From positions 1 to 34,124 of the forward strand of contig JAFANA010000051.1 of the NCBI GenBank assembly GCA_019232905.1: 34,124 nt of DNA, written 5' to 3'. The notes beneath the pieces are model-generated. The model searched no databases. It saw nothing but the letters and a program-made list of their open reading frames with translations, and was not told the origin of the DNA. This document shows, piece after piece, positions 1 through 7,521 of the stretch. This stretch comes from Vulcanimicrobiota bacterium. Lineage in GTDB: Bacteria; Vulcanimicrobiota; Vulcanimicrobiia; Vulcanimicrobiales; Vulcanimicrobiaceae. How positions within the stretch are numbered: the stretch's first letter is position 1; each line of letters starts with the position of its first letter. The translations under genes were made by a program, and so were the position numbers.

Positions 1-713
1 GGCTGCGATTGTGCCGTTTCCGGCGGCGGGACGGTCGTCCACTGCGTCCCGTTCCAATGCTGGACAACTGTGAAGTACTTCCGTGGAAGCGATTCGATGC
101 TATGTATGCCCGTTGCCCAAATGTCCGTTGACGAGATCGCGGACATATTGAGCAACTGCACACCGGTCGACGTCGCCGGCGGTTGAATGACGACGCTCAG
201 CGACGTTCCGTCCCAATGCAACATGAACGGGAATGCGTACGACGGCGGTGGTGAGAACGGAATGACGCTGCCTTGCCTGGCTCTTCTTTGGAACGTCTGC
301 ACTGCAGCCGAACCAGTATGGTTGAAACCGGCACCCGCAATCCACACATCGTTCGGCGAAACCGCCGCGATCGGGCCGAGCTGCGCGAAGTTCCAATTCG
401 ACGATCCGTTCAACGGTGGAACGACGACCGCATTCCATGCTGTACCGTCGAAATGATACAGATCGGGGACGCGTCCGCTGATGCCGTTTCCGGCCGTCGT
501 CCACGCGTCGTTTGCCGATGCTCCGTTCGCATAGTTTTGGTTGTAGCTATTCGTCCCGCTCAGCGTCGACGGGACCAACTGACACGAACGCGTGAAGGGT
601 CCCCCGTTTGCGGTTTTTAGCGAGGGTTCGTATTGCGAAGAGTTCGTTGCGTTGCCGCCGCCCGAGCAACTCGTAACACCCGCGACAAGCAGAATAACGG
701 CGAGCTTTTTCAT
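1..713 (-). CDS. Surface lipoprotein with propeller-like repeats (3' end outside window)
   Basis: The frame starts at ATG 713 and stays open to the left edge, so about 237 residues are visible and the C-terminus is missing. Residues 1-16 form a lipoprotein signal ending in VTSC, with Cys16 as the probable lipidated residue followed by SGGG. The body repeats a pattern of the kind SxxDxW(I/A)xG followed by HWNGTxW or HFDGTAW and a valine-proline-rich stretch, which resembles short beta-propeller or Kelch-like blades of secreted proteins. A strong Shine-Dalgarno sequence (AGGAGG, 722-727 on the minus strand) sits 8 bases before the ATG and supports the start. It is divergent from the secreted protein at 920, and the region between them is rich in hairpins. 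The exact function and ligand are unknown. Confidence 0.75.
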   Translation of the reverse strand, partial: MKKLAVILLVAGVTSCSGGGNATNSSQYEPSLKTANGGPFTRSCQLVPSTLSGTNSYNQNYANGASANDAWTTAGNGISGRVPDLYHFDGTAWNAVVVPPLNGSSNWNFAQLGPIAAVSPNDVWIAGAGFNHTGSAAVQTFQRRARQGSVIPFSPPPSYAFPFMLHWDGTSLSVVIQPPATSTGVQLLNMSAISSTDIWATGIHSIESLPRKYFTVVQHWNGTQWTTVPPPETAQSQ

Positions 714-730
714 TGCACGCGCCTCCTACC

Positions 731-846
731 AGTACTGTAGCAATACGGGAAAATGTGAAACACCCGAAAACAGGGTGGGGGCAGATTGGGGCACCAATAG
801 GGCTGCCGTCCCAGCCGGCCCTACCCGAAAGAGCTATCGGGCCGGC
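731..846 (-). promoter_or_regulatory. Hairpin-rich leader between divergent genes
   Basis: Successive inverted repeats fill the region: an 8-bp perfect stem (814-821 with 839-846), a 5-bp stem (801-805 with 812-816, sharing three bases with the first), a stem with a 4-base loop (785-789 with 794-798) and a 5-bp stem (761-765 with 773-777). The last one competes with an alternative pairing of 746-749 with 763-766. Read on the minus strand, they lead directly to the Shine-Dalgarno sequence of the lipoprotein gene. The arrangement suggests a cis-acting RNA, but no known riboswitch class was recognised. The strand is inferred from proximity only. Confidence 0.4.
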
Positions 847-919
847 GCCGCCCAAGGGAATCTATCTCTAACGGAGGCCTCAGGACTTGTTCGTGCCGTT
901 CGTAGTACACTATCTGCTC

Positions 920-1678
920 ATGAAGAGGGTCGGTCTCGGCGCCGCGTTTTTGGTGTGTGCGACTGCTGCGGCAGCGGTTTCGCCTGCGCGTGCCGGTTCC
1001 GAAGCCCCCGAAGTCGTGCAGCGTGCCGCTTCGTTGAACGCAGTGGCGATGAGCGGTGCGTTCATCGAGGAGCGGCACATCGACCTGAACGTTTCGGCCG
1101 GCCCGGCGCACTATAGCGAACAAAACGATGCGATGGTTCTGATCGAAGACGGCGCCTATAAACACATGCGCTACATGCGCATCGTCCAAAACGGCAAAGT
1201 GCTCTCGGCGGATGATCTTACGCAGCGCGAATCGCAGAACAACGACGACCTCGAACACGGGAAAGCGTTTTTCAAACAACCGTTCGACGCGCGGTATCTT
1301 CGCGATTACACATATACGGACACTGCGTGTGCCTGCGGGCCGCACGCGCGCCAGATTGCCTTCCACAGCGACGTTCGGGACGACCAGCACGGGGACGGAA
1401 CGATGGTCATCGATCCGAGTACCGGACTCGTAATGAATGTCACCTATACGCCGAACGTTCTCCCGCAACACGCTTCAAGCGCAACAACCGTCGAGACGTT
1501 CGGTGAAGCGGTTCCCGGCGTCTGGACGGTAGTCCGTATCGATCGCACCTACGGCGGGCACGTCGCGTTTATTCGCGGCACCGGTACGATGACGGAACGT
1601 CTCGACCATTTCCAACGGTTCGGAAGTCCCGTCGCGGCAATGCAATATTTGCAACGCGCATCGGCGTCATCGAAGTAA
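920..1678 (+). CDS. Secreted protein of unknown function
   Basis: This 252-residue protein begins at ATG 920; an in-frame start further upstream at 887 would put extra residues before an otherwise clean signal peptide. Residues 1 to about 25 are a typical Sec signal (MKR, hydrophobic core, then an SPARA-type cleavage region). The mature part alternates short hydrophobic and polar stretches, as in all-beta proteins, and carries a close cysteine pair in a TACACG motif near its middle. The general shape recalls LolA-like outer-membrane lipoprotein-sorting folds, but no diagnostic motif was found. The next gene starts 6 bases after its stop, so the two are probably co-transcribed. Confidence 0.7.
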   Translation: MKRVGLGAAFLVCATAAAAVSPARAGSEAPEVVQRAASLNAVAMSGAFIEERHIDLNVSAGPAHYSEQNDAMVLIEDGAYKHMRYMRIVQNGKVLSADDLTQRESQNNDDLEHGKAFFKQPFDARYLRDYTYTDTACACGPHARQIAFHSDVRDDQHGDGTMVIDPSTGLVMNVTYTPNVLPQHASSATTVETFGEAVPGVWTVVRIDRTYGGHVAFIRGTGTMTERLDHFQRFGSPVAAMQYLQRASASSK

Positions 1679-1684
1679 GCGCCG

Positions 1685-2065
1685 TTGAAACGACTGACAC
1701 TTCTTTTTGCCTTCGTGCTTTGCGGTGTATCTACGAGCGGCGTCGTTCACAACGTGCCGTACATCATCGGGTTTCGCCCGCTCAATAGCACGGAACAGCC
1801 GTACGTCGGACAGATGTATCTCAACTTCAACAACGGGATCGTCAGCGGGCGCTATACTGATATCTCAATTCGTCCTGCCGGTCCGTTTGCGAATCAAACG
1901 AACATCCCCGTGAGCGGCGGCGTCAGCAACGGGAACGTCATGCTCACGATCAGGCAAATAACGTTTCGCGGCACGATGAACGGCGAATGGTTGAACGGAA
2001 ATGCGACCATTCGCGGCCGCATTTACGTTTGGGAAGCCGAACAGGGCAAAGCGCCGGGAATGTAG
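1685..2065 (+). CDS. Small secreted protein of unknown function
   Basis: This 126-residue protein starts at TTG 1685, six bases after the previous stop, so translational coupling is likely. The first ~20 residues (KRL, then a run of hydrophobics) look like a signal peptide. The rest is rich in Gly, Asn and Thr with alternating hydrophobics, consistent with a small beta-barrel or sandwich. No cysteine remains after the signal region. No family was recognised. Its stop lies 2 bases from the stop of the convergent Gre-family gene. The TTG start has no strong Shine-Dalgarno sequence, so the exact start is less certain than the frame. Confidence 0.6.
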   Translation: MKRLTLLFAFVLCGVSTSGVVHNVPYIIGFRPLNSTEQPYVGQMYLNFNNGIVSGRYTDISIRPAGPFANQTNIPVSGGVSNGNVMLTIRQITFRGTMNGEWLNGNATIRGRIYVWEAEQGKAPGM

Positions 2066-2067
2066 CG

Positions 2068-2508
2068 CTACTCGTACACGATTCCGTCGATCGTATACTC
2101 GATCGGGCCGGCCGGACGCACGACGGTCACGCGGTCGCCGACGTGGTGATCCGCAAGAGCGCGGGCAATCGGCGATTCCCAACTGATGGATCCCTTGAGC
2201 GGATCCGCTTCGTCTTCGCCGACGATGCGTACGCGTAAGCGGCTGCCGCGCGCGTCATGTGCTTCGACCGTTGCACCGAACTCGACGACGCCGTTCGCAT
2301 GCGACTCCGGCGCGACGACGATTGCGGTCTGCACGCGCTCGCTGTAGTATCGCACGTCGCGTTCGTTTTGTTCGGACTCAGCGCGTGCGAGCGCTTCACG
2401 AAGCAGCTTCAAGCCGCGAGGTGTGACGTAGTTCGGCGATTCGCTGACGGGCCGGTTGAACGAAGGTTCCGGACCGCCATCGTCATCTTTGACAAAGGCT
2501 CGGCTCAT
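2068..2508 (-). CDS. GreA/GreB-family transcription factor, short form
   Basis: The 146-residue protein begins MSRAFVK, as many GreB-like proteins do, and has a TPRGLKLLREAL helix at about residues 29-40. Its C-terminal half is a clear Gre FKBP-like domain with the signature VGEDEADPLKGSISWESPIARAL, split here as VGEDEADP and SWESPIARAL. Gre factors enter the RNA polymerase secondary channel; canonical GreA and GreB stimulate transcript cleavage through an acidic pair at the coiled-coil tip. Here the coiled coil is short and the usual GDLSENAEY-type tip is absent, so cleavage activity is doubtful; a Rnk-like or anti-pausing role is possible. It is followed 10 bases upstream in the window by the end of the alcohol dehydrogenase gene on the same strand, so they may form an operon. 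Confidence 0.85.
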   Translation of the reverse strand: MSRAFVKDDDGGPEPSFNRPVSESPNYVTPRGLKLLREALARAESEQNERDVRYYSERVQTAIVVAPESHANGVVEFGATVEAHDARGSRLRVRIVGEDEADPLKGSISWESPIARALADHHVGDRVTVVRPAGPIEYTIDGIVYE

Positions 2509-2518
2509 CGTGACCTTT

Positions 2519-3511
2519 CTACGGGCGAATCACGGCGGCACCGTCAATGCGGTCGCGGCGCAGCGCTTCGAGGGCTGCAGGTGCTTCCCGTAGGGAAAAC
2601 TGCGTCGCCCGCGAGCGGATACCTGCCCTCGCCGCGAGAGAAAGAAAGCCACTTGCATCCTCGCGCGTCATATTCGCGACGCTTCTCAGCTGCCGTTCGC
2701 CCCAGAGAAGACGGTCGTAATCGAACTCGGGGATTCGATCCAAATGAATCGCGTTAATGGCGACGATGCCGCCTTTACGCAGCGCGCTGAGCGCGGCAAC
2801 GACGACGTCTCCCGACGGCGCGAACGTGACGGCAGCGTCGAGCTGCTTCGGCGGCCGCTCATCTTCCGTGCCGACCCACGTGGCGCCCATCTGGTAGGCG
2901 AGTTCGCGATGCGAGTCGCCGCGCGTTGCGACGTACACTTCGCAATCCCACGTTTGTAAGACCTGAATGACGAGATGCGCCGACGCACCGAATCCATAAA
3001 GTCCGACCCGTTCGCGCGGCTGTACTTCTGCAACGCGCAATGCGCGATACCCAATGATGCCGGCGCATAAGAGCGGCGCCGCCGAGACATCGTCCAAATC
3101 ATCGGGCAAGGGATACGTGAAGTCCGCGCGCGCCGTAGCAAATTGCGCGTAGCCGCCGTTGCGATCGTATCCGGTGAACGCGATCGAATCGCAGAGATTC
3201 TCCCGGCCCGCGCGGCACTGCGCGCACGTGCCGTCGGTCGACGCGACCCACGAAACGCCACGGCGCGTTCCAATAAGCGCCGGATCGACATCGGCACCGG
3301 CGGCCGTAACCCGTCCGACGATTTGGTGACCGGGAACGATCGCCGCATGATGCGGCGGTAGTTCGCCGTCCACAATATGCAGATCGGTACGGCACACGCC
3401 GCACGCGGTCACTCCGAGCAGCACATCAGCCGGCGCCGGTTGCGGCGCGTCGATTTCTTCGACGCGCAACCGGCCCTTGTCGTCATCGGCATGGCGGACT
3501 GCGGCAAGCAC
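2519..3511 (-). CDS. Zinc-dependent alcohol dehydrogenase (MDR family)
   Basis: The 330-residue protein has the medium-chain dehydrogenase layout: an N-terminal GroES-like domain with CGVCRTDLH (catalytic zinc ligand Cys and adjacent residues) and PGHQIVG, then a structural zinc loop with C-AQC-RAGRENLC spacing, then a Rossmann domain with GLYGFGASAH. It should oxidise alcohols or reduce aldehydes with NAD(P)H in the cytoplasm. The motif CGVCRTDLHIVDGELP-type N-terminus matches the AdhA-like branch. The start is GTG at 3511 with a GGGAGA-type ribosome site just upstream. The divergent serine hydrolase begins only 13 bases away, so each promoter must lie inside the neighbouring gene. The stop lies 10 bases from the start of the Gre-family gene downstream. 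The substrate cannot be read from sequence. Confidence 0.9.
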   Translation of the reverse strand: MLAAVRHADDDKGRLRVEEIDAPQPAPADVLLGVTACGVCRTDLHIVDGELPPHHAAIVPGHQIVGRVTAAGADVDPALIGTRRGVSWVASTDGTCAQCRAGRENLCDSIAFTGYDRNGGYAQFATARADFTYPLPDDLDDVSAAPLLCAGIIGYRALRVAEVQPRERVGLYGFGASAHLVIQVLQTWDCEVYVATRGDSHRELAYQMGATWVGTEDERPPKQLDAAVTFAPSGDVVVAALSALRKGGIVAINAIHLDRIPEFDYDRLLWGERQLRSVANMTREDASGFLSLAARAGIRSRATQFSLREAPAALEALRRDRIDGAAVIRP

Positions 3512-3524
3512 GAACGTTCTCCCT

Positions 3525-4364
3525 ATGGCAAAGGTGGCATCGCTGGACCTTGACGCGGCGGCGTCCTACGCTCGCAAACACACGTTACACGCGCTCGTCG
3601 TAGCAACTGCGAACGACATCCTCTACGAAACGTACGAATCAGGATATACCGCAGACACGCCGCACGCAATCTATAGCGGGACCAAGAGTTTCTGGGGCAC
3701 GGCCGCGTTGTGCGCCGTAAAAGACAAGCTCTTCGAGCTCGATGAGCCTGTCGTACGCGTCATACCGGAATTTGCGGGGGACATCCGCCGCGCCGTTACA
3801 CCGCGAATGCTGCTTTCCATGACGGCAGGCTACGGGTTCGGCGGCCTCGGCGCGTCGGTTCCGACGTACGAGAAAGTATTGACGGTCCCGCTAAAAAACC
3901 GCCCCGGCGAGACTTTTACGTACGGCGGAATCCCGCTGCAGGTATTCGGTGCATTTTTTGCCCGCGTTCTGCAGCCGCACGAGGAGACGCCGCATTCGTA
4001 TTTACAGCGCCGTGTGCTCGACCACGCGCACGTAGGCATCGACGAGTGGCGAACGTTAAGCGACGGGACGCATCCGCTGCCAACGGGCGTTCAACTCCAC
4101 GCAACCGAGTGGCTCGCCTACGGGCGATACATGCTACGCCACGTGCGTGAGAACGCAGAAGCTCTACACGGCTCGCAGGCAAATGTGCGGTATGGACTCG
4201 GGTGGTGGCTTGCACCCGCCGGGGTGCCGGACGATACGTTTTACGCGAGCGGTTCCGCGGGCCAGGGGCTGTACGTCATCCCCTCACGCGATCTCGTCGT
4301 GGTTCATTTTGCGAAGAGCACGTCATACAAACATGACGTGCTCCTCAAGAGACTGCTGACCTAA
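3525..4364 (+). CDS. Serine hydrolase of the beta-lactamase/PBP fold
   Basis: The 279-residue protein starts at ATG 3525; a possible TTG start at 3477 was not used because it would run back into the divergent dehydrogenase. The SxxK catalytic motif is Ser51-Gly-Thr-Lys54 (YSGTKSFWG). A TFTYGGIPLQVFG segment takes the place of the usual YxN motif, and ASGSAGQGLYVIPSRDLVVV near the C-terminus is the KTG/HxG-equivalent region of class C-type hydrolases. No signal peptide is visible, so it is probably cytoplasmic and may act as an esterase or peptidase rather than a beta-lactamase. A perfect 11-bp inverted repeat lies inside the last codons. It converges on the large propeller gene with an 11-base gap. 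Confidence 0.85.
   Translation: MAKVASLDLDAAASYARKHTLHALVVATANDILYETYESGYTADTPHAIYSGTKSFWGTAALCAVKDKLFELDEPVVRVIPEFAGDIRRAVTPRMLLSMTAGYGFGGLGASVPTYEKVLTVPLKNRPGETFTYGGIPLQVFGAFFARVLQPHEETPHSYLQRRVLDHAHVGIDEWRTLSDGTHPLPTGVQLHATEWLAYGRYMLRHVRENAEALHGSQANVRYGLGWWLAPAGVPDDTFYASGSAGQGLYVIPSRDLVVVHFAKSTSYKHDVLLKRLLT
4316..4343. repeat. Perfect 11-bp inverted repeat inside the end of a CDS
   Basis: Bases 4316-4326 and 4333-4343 are perfect reverse complements with a 6-base loop. It lies in the last codons of the serine hydrolase, about 20 bases before its stop and 33 bases from the stop of the convergent gene. There is no T-run on either strand, so it is not a classical terminator. It may still help end or protect the 3' ends of the convergent transcripts. 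Confidence 0.55.
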
Positions 4365-4375
4365 CGGAGTCGAAC

Positions 4376-7300
4376 CTACGGTGTGACCGGGGCCGCTCCG
4401 TCGATCGGTTTCAAGCCTTTGGCCTGCAGCTGCTTCGAGAGTCCTTGCAGCGTTTGGACGAAAGCGTTGTAGCCGGTGAACGCTTTATCGTACGCGGCAT
4501 CGAAACGCGATGCATAGTCGAGCTGCGCGGCTGTCGGCGGCAGCTGCACGCCGAAGCCGGTGCGTGGGACGGATTCGCGCAGCGATCCCGAACGCTGAAT
4601 CGAGTCTTCGTCGTTATGATAGTCCGCGGTGAAGGCGTAGAACACGTCGCTCCACGTCTTCTGCGCGGTTGCAATTGCGGAGGTCAGCGACGGATCGCTG
4701 GTCTTCGCAGCCGCGAGCGACTTCTTGATCGCGTCGAGGTGATTGAGCGCCTCGTCGATCTTGCCGTACCGTTCGTTGTATTTCACTGCGAAGTCATAGC
4801 CGGCTTGATACTGCGCCTGCGTCCACGAGTCGCGCGGATCGGGCTTGACGTCGAAGCCCTGGGTCATCGTCTTGCCGCCGAGCGTCATTCGGACCGAGTA
4901 CGTTCCGGGGACGACCATCGGACCGGTGTTCGGACCTTGATACTCTTCACGAGCGGCACCGAGCCACTTCGTCGGACCGTCGGTATGGAAGTCCCATGTG
5001 AAGCGATTGATGCCGGCTTTGTCCGGAATGTACGGCACGTCTTTACCAGCAACTTTATGCGTGCCCTTGATCGTGCGGATCACTTTACCGCTCGCGTCCA
5101 GGATCTCGGCCGAGAGCGTGCCCTTTTGCGCGGCGGATTGATAGAAGTCGACGATCGTGCCTTGCGGCGGGTTCTGTCCTGCGAAATCGGTGTACGCGCT
5201 CGAATTTTCGTTCGAGTGGTAGTGATATTCGTAAGATGTGCGCGGCTTGAAGACCATCTCGCTCGCGCGCTCCGCTTCAGGCAACTGTTGCAACGACGTT
5301 GCATCGTCGAAAATCCACATATCGCGCCCGTGCGTGGCGATCACGATATCGTTGAAATCCGGCTGCATGCGAATGTCGCGCACCGAAACTTGCGGCAAGT
5401 TGTTCCGGAAACTATCCCAGTGCGTGCCGCCGTCGTACGAAATCCACAAACCGGTTTCCGTGCCGGCATAGACCAAGTCCGGATTGTGAATGTCGGGACG
5501 CACGGAACGCGCCCAAACGTCGGCTGGTAATCCGCTAACGATCTTTGTCCATGACTTGCCGTAGTCGTGCGTCACGAAGATATACGGCGCATAGTCGCCG
5601 CTCCGGTGGTTGTCCGCGACCGCGTACGCCGTACCGGCTTGCAGCGACGACGGGACGACCGACGGCATGCGCGCAAATTCCGGCGTTCCCGGCGGCGTCA
5701 CGTTTTGCCAGTGGTCGCCGCCGTCGCGCGTCATTTGCACGAGACCATCGTCAGTGCCGACCCAAATCTCACCCTTGTCGAGAGGCGAGGCTTCGATATC
5801 GAGCAGCGTGTCGGAGTACTCCGCACCCGAGACGTCTTTTGCGAGCGGACCGCCCGTAGGAAGTTGATGTTCCTTGATGTTGCGCGTGAGATCGGGCGAG
5901 ATTACCGTCCAGTGTTCGCCGCGATCGGCCGTTTGGAAGACGACGTTCGCGCCGATCCACGCGACGTGTCCGTCCCACGGAGCGAAGTTGATCGGTGAAT
6001 CCCAGTTGAAGCGATACTTCGCCTTGCTCAGATCGAACGGTCCAAGGAAGCTTCCAGGAAACGCGTCGTACGGACGAATCACGCGCGACGTTTCGGTTTT
6101 CTTATTGAAGAGCAGCAGCACGCCGTTCTCGAGATCGCTCCAAATGTAGTTCGGGTCGATCGGATCGGGAATGCTCCATTCGCCGTCACCGCCGACGACG
6201 TTGGTCCAATGCCGGTTCAAAATGCCGTCAGGCGCAAGCGAATTCGACGGGCCGCAGAAGCCGTTGTTATCTTGCAGCGGAGCGCATACCGTGTACGGAT
6301 TTTCGTTCGAAAGTCCGACGTGGTAGACTTCGCCGATTGTCAAGTTACGCGAGAACGACCAGTTCTTGCCGCCGTCGAGCGTGAGGGCGTAGCCGCCGTC
6401 CTCGCCGGTCATCATCCGCTTGGGATCGTTCGGCGCAATCCACATCGCGTGATAGTCGACGTGCACATCCTTCGCGATCTCGGTGAACTTCTTGCCGCCG
6501 TCTTTGCTCTCAGCGAGCATTTCCGAAACGGCGTAGACGTGATCGGGGTTCTCCGGATCGACGTTGATGTGCGTGAAGTAGAATGGCCGTTGATCGACGA
6601 GCGTGTCGTCGTTGATCATCTTCCAATTCGCGCCCGCGTCATCGCTGCGCCACAGAATGCCGCCCTTGGCTTCGATGAGCGCGTAGACGCGGTTCGGATT
6701 GCTCGGTGCGACGGCCAAGCCGATGCGTCCGGTATATCCCTCCGGCAAGCCGTGACCGGTCAGCCGTTTCCACGTGCGGCCCCCATCGGTCGATTTGAAG
6801 AGACCGTCGTCGGGACCGCCGCTCGTGAAATTCCACGGCACGCGGCGGAACTGCCACATGCCCGTATACACGACGCTCGGATTCTTCGGATCCATTGCAA
6901 GATCGCTCGCGCCGCTCGACGGTCCGAGATAGAGCGTCTTCTTGAACGTCTTGCCGCCGTCGAACGTCACGTACACACCGCGATTTTCGGAGTCTTTGAA
7001 CGGGTCGCCGAACGCGGCAACGACGACATGATTGCCGTCTTTCGGATCGACGGCGATGCGCGAAATGCTCCAGACGCCTTCCAGTCCGACGCGCGTCCAC
7101 GTCTTCGCATTATCCGTGGTCTTGTATAAGCCGTTACCGAACGTTACGTCGTTGCGGGGATTCGCTTCGCCGGTTCCCACCCAAACGGTTTCCTTGTGCT
7201 GCGGATCGATGGCAACGGCACCAATCGCGGCAACGCCGTGATTGTCGAAGACGGGATCCCACGTTGCGCCGCCGTTCTCGGTTTTCCAGACGCCGCCGCC

Positions 7301-7492
7301 GGCTGTCGCGAGGTAGTACGTCTTTGGATCTTGCGGCGTACCCGCCACACCGGCGACACGTCCGCCTGCAATTGCGGGTCCGATCGAACGCCATTTCAGA
7401 TCGGTATAGGGAGCATTCGCTGCATGCGTCGAGATGGGCGCAAGCAGAGCGGCCACCGCCAAAGCAGCAACCGCGCGCGTATTGAGATTCAA
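4376..7492 (-). CDS. Secreted Asp-box beta-propeller protein (VPS10/sortilin-like)
   Basis: The 1038-residue protein has a signal peptide (residues 1 to about 24, ending STHAA). About 11 Asp-box blades follow, of the form (S/T)xDxGxxW, for example TENGGATW, STDGGRTW, SDDAGANW, TADRGEHW, TRDGGDHW and SYDGGTHW. These span roughly residues 30-720. A C-terminal part contains a GTYSVRMTLGGKT-type beta domain and a final helical stretch. Such proteins are often labelled glycosyl hydrolase or sortilin-like, but no catalytic function is established from the sequence. The start is TTG 7492, with GAGGG six bases upstream. It lies 29 bases downstream of a full-length paralog on the same strand, so the two are a tandem duplication and probably one transcript. 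Confidence 0.85.
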   Translation of the reverse strand: MNLNTRAVAALAVAALLAPISTHAANAPYTDLKWRSIGPAIAGGRVAGVAGTPQDPKTYYLATAGGGVWKTENGGATWDPVFDNHGVAAIGAVAIDPQHKETVWVGTGEANPRNDVTFGNGLYKTTDNAKTWTRVGLEGVWSISRIAVDPKDGNHVVVAAFGDPFKDSENRGVYVTFDGGKTFKKTLYLGPSSGASDLAMDPKNPSVVYTGMWQFRRVPWNFTSGGPDDGLFKSTDGGRTWKRLTGHGLPEGYTGRIGLAVAPSNPNRVYALIEAKGGILWRSDDAGANWKMINDDTLVDQRPFYFTHINVDPENPDHVYAVSEMLAESKDGGKKFTEIAKDVHVDYHAMWIAPNDPKRMMTGEDGGYALTLDGGKNWSFSRNLTIGEVYHVGLSNENPYTVCAPLQDNNGFCGPSNSLAPDGILNRHWTNVVGGDGEWSIPDPIDPNYIWSDLENGVLLLFNKKTETSRVIRPYDAFPGSFLGPFDLSKAKYRFNWDSPINFAPWDGHVAWIGANVVFQTADRGEHWTVISPDLTRNIKEHQLPTGGPLAKDVSGAEYSDTLLDIEASPLDKGEIWVGTDDGLVQMTRDGGDHWQNVTPPGTPEFARMPSVVPSSLQAGTAYAVADNHRSGDYAPYIFVTHDYGKSWTKIVSGLPADVWARSVRPDIHNPDLVYAGTETGLWISYDGGTHWDSFRNNLPQVSVRDIRMQPDFNDIVIATHGRDMWIFDDATSLQQLPEAERASEMVFKPRTSYEYHYHSNENSSAYTDFAGQNPPQGTIVDFYQSAAQKGTLSAEILDASGKVIRTIKGTHKVAGKDVPYIPDKAGINRFTWDFHTDGPTKWLGAAREEYQGPNTGPMVVPGTYSVRMTLGGKTMTQGFDVKPDPRDSWTQAQYQAGYDFAVKYNERYGKIDEALNHLDAIKKSLAAAKTSDPSLTSAIATAQKTWSDVFYAFTADYHNDEDSIQRSGSLRESVPRTGFGVQLPPTAAQLDYASRFDAAYDKAFTGYNAFVQTLQGLSKQLQAKGLKPIDGAAPVTP

Positions 7493-7521
7493 GTTTTTCC
7501 CTCATCCTCCACAGTGAGAGC

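Noticed and set aside
731-846. Cyclic di-GMP riboswitch
   Set aside because: A GGGACGGCAGCC stretch on the minus strand is mildly similar to one conserved block, but the other core block is missing.
3477-3524. Upstream TTG start for the serine hydrolase
   Set aside because: It would overlap the divergent dehydrogenase start and adds residues without family support.
4445-5530. Long open frame on the plus strand opposite the first propeller gene
   Set aside because: It is antisense to a well-supported gene; its composition (Arg, Val, Asp-rich) is what the high-GC third positions of the real gene produce. The same holds for 6209-7129, 8095-8805 and 9898-10692.
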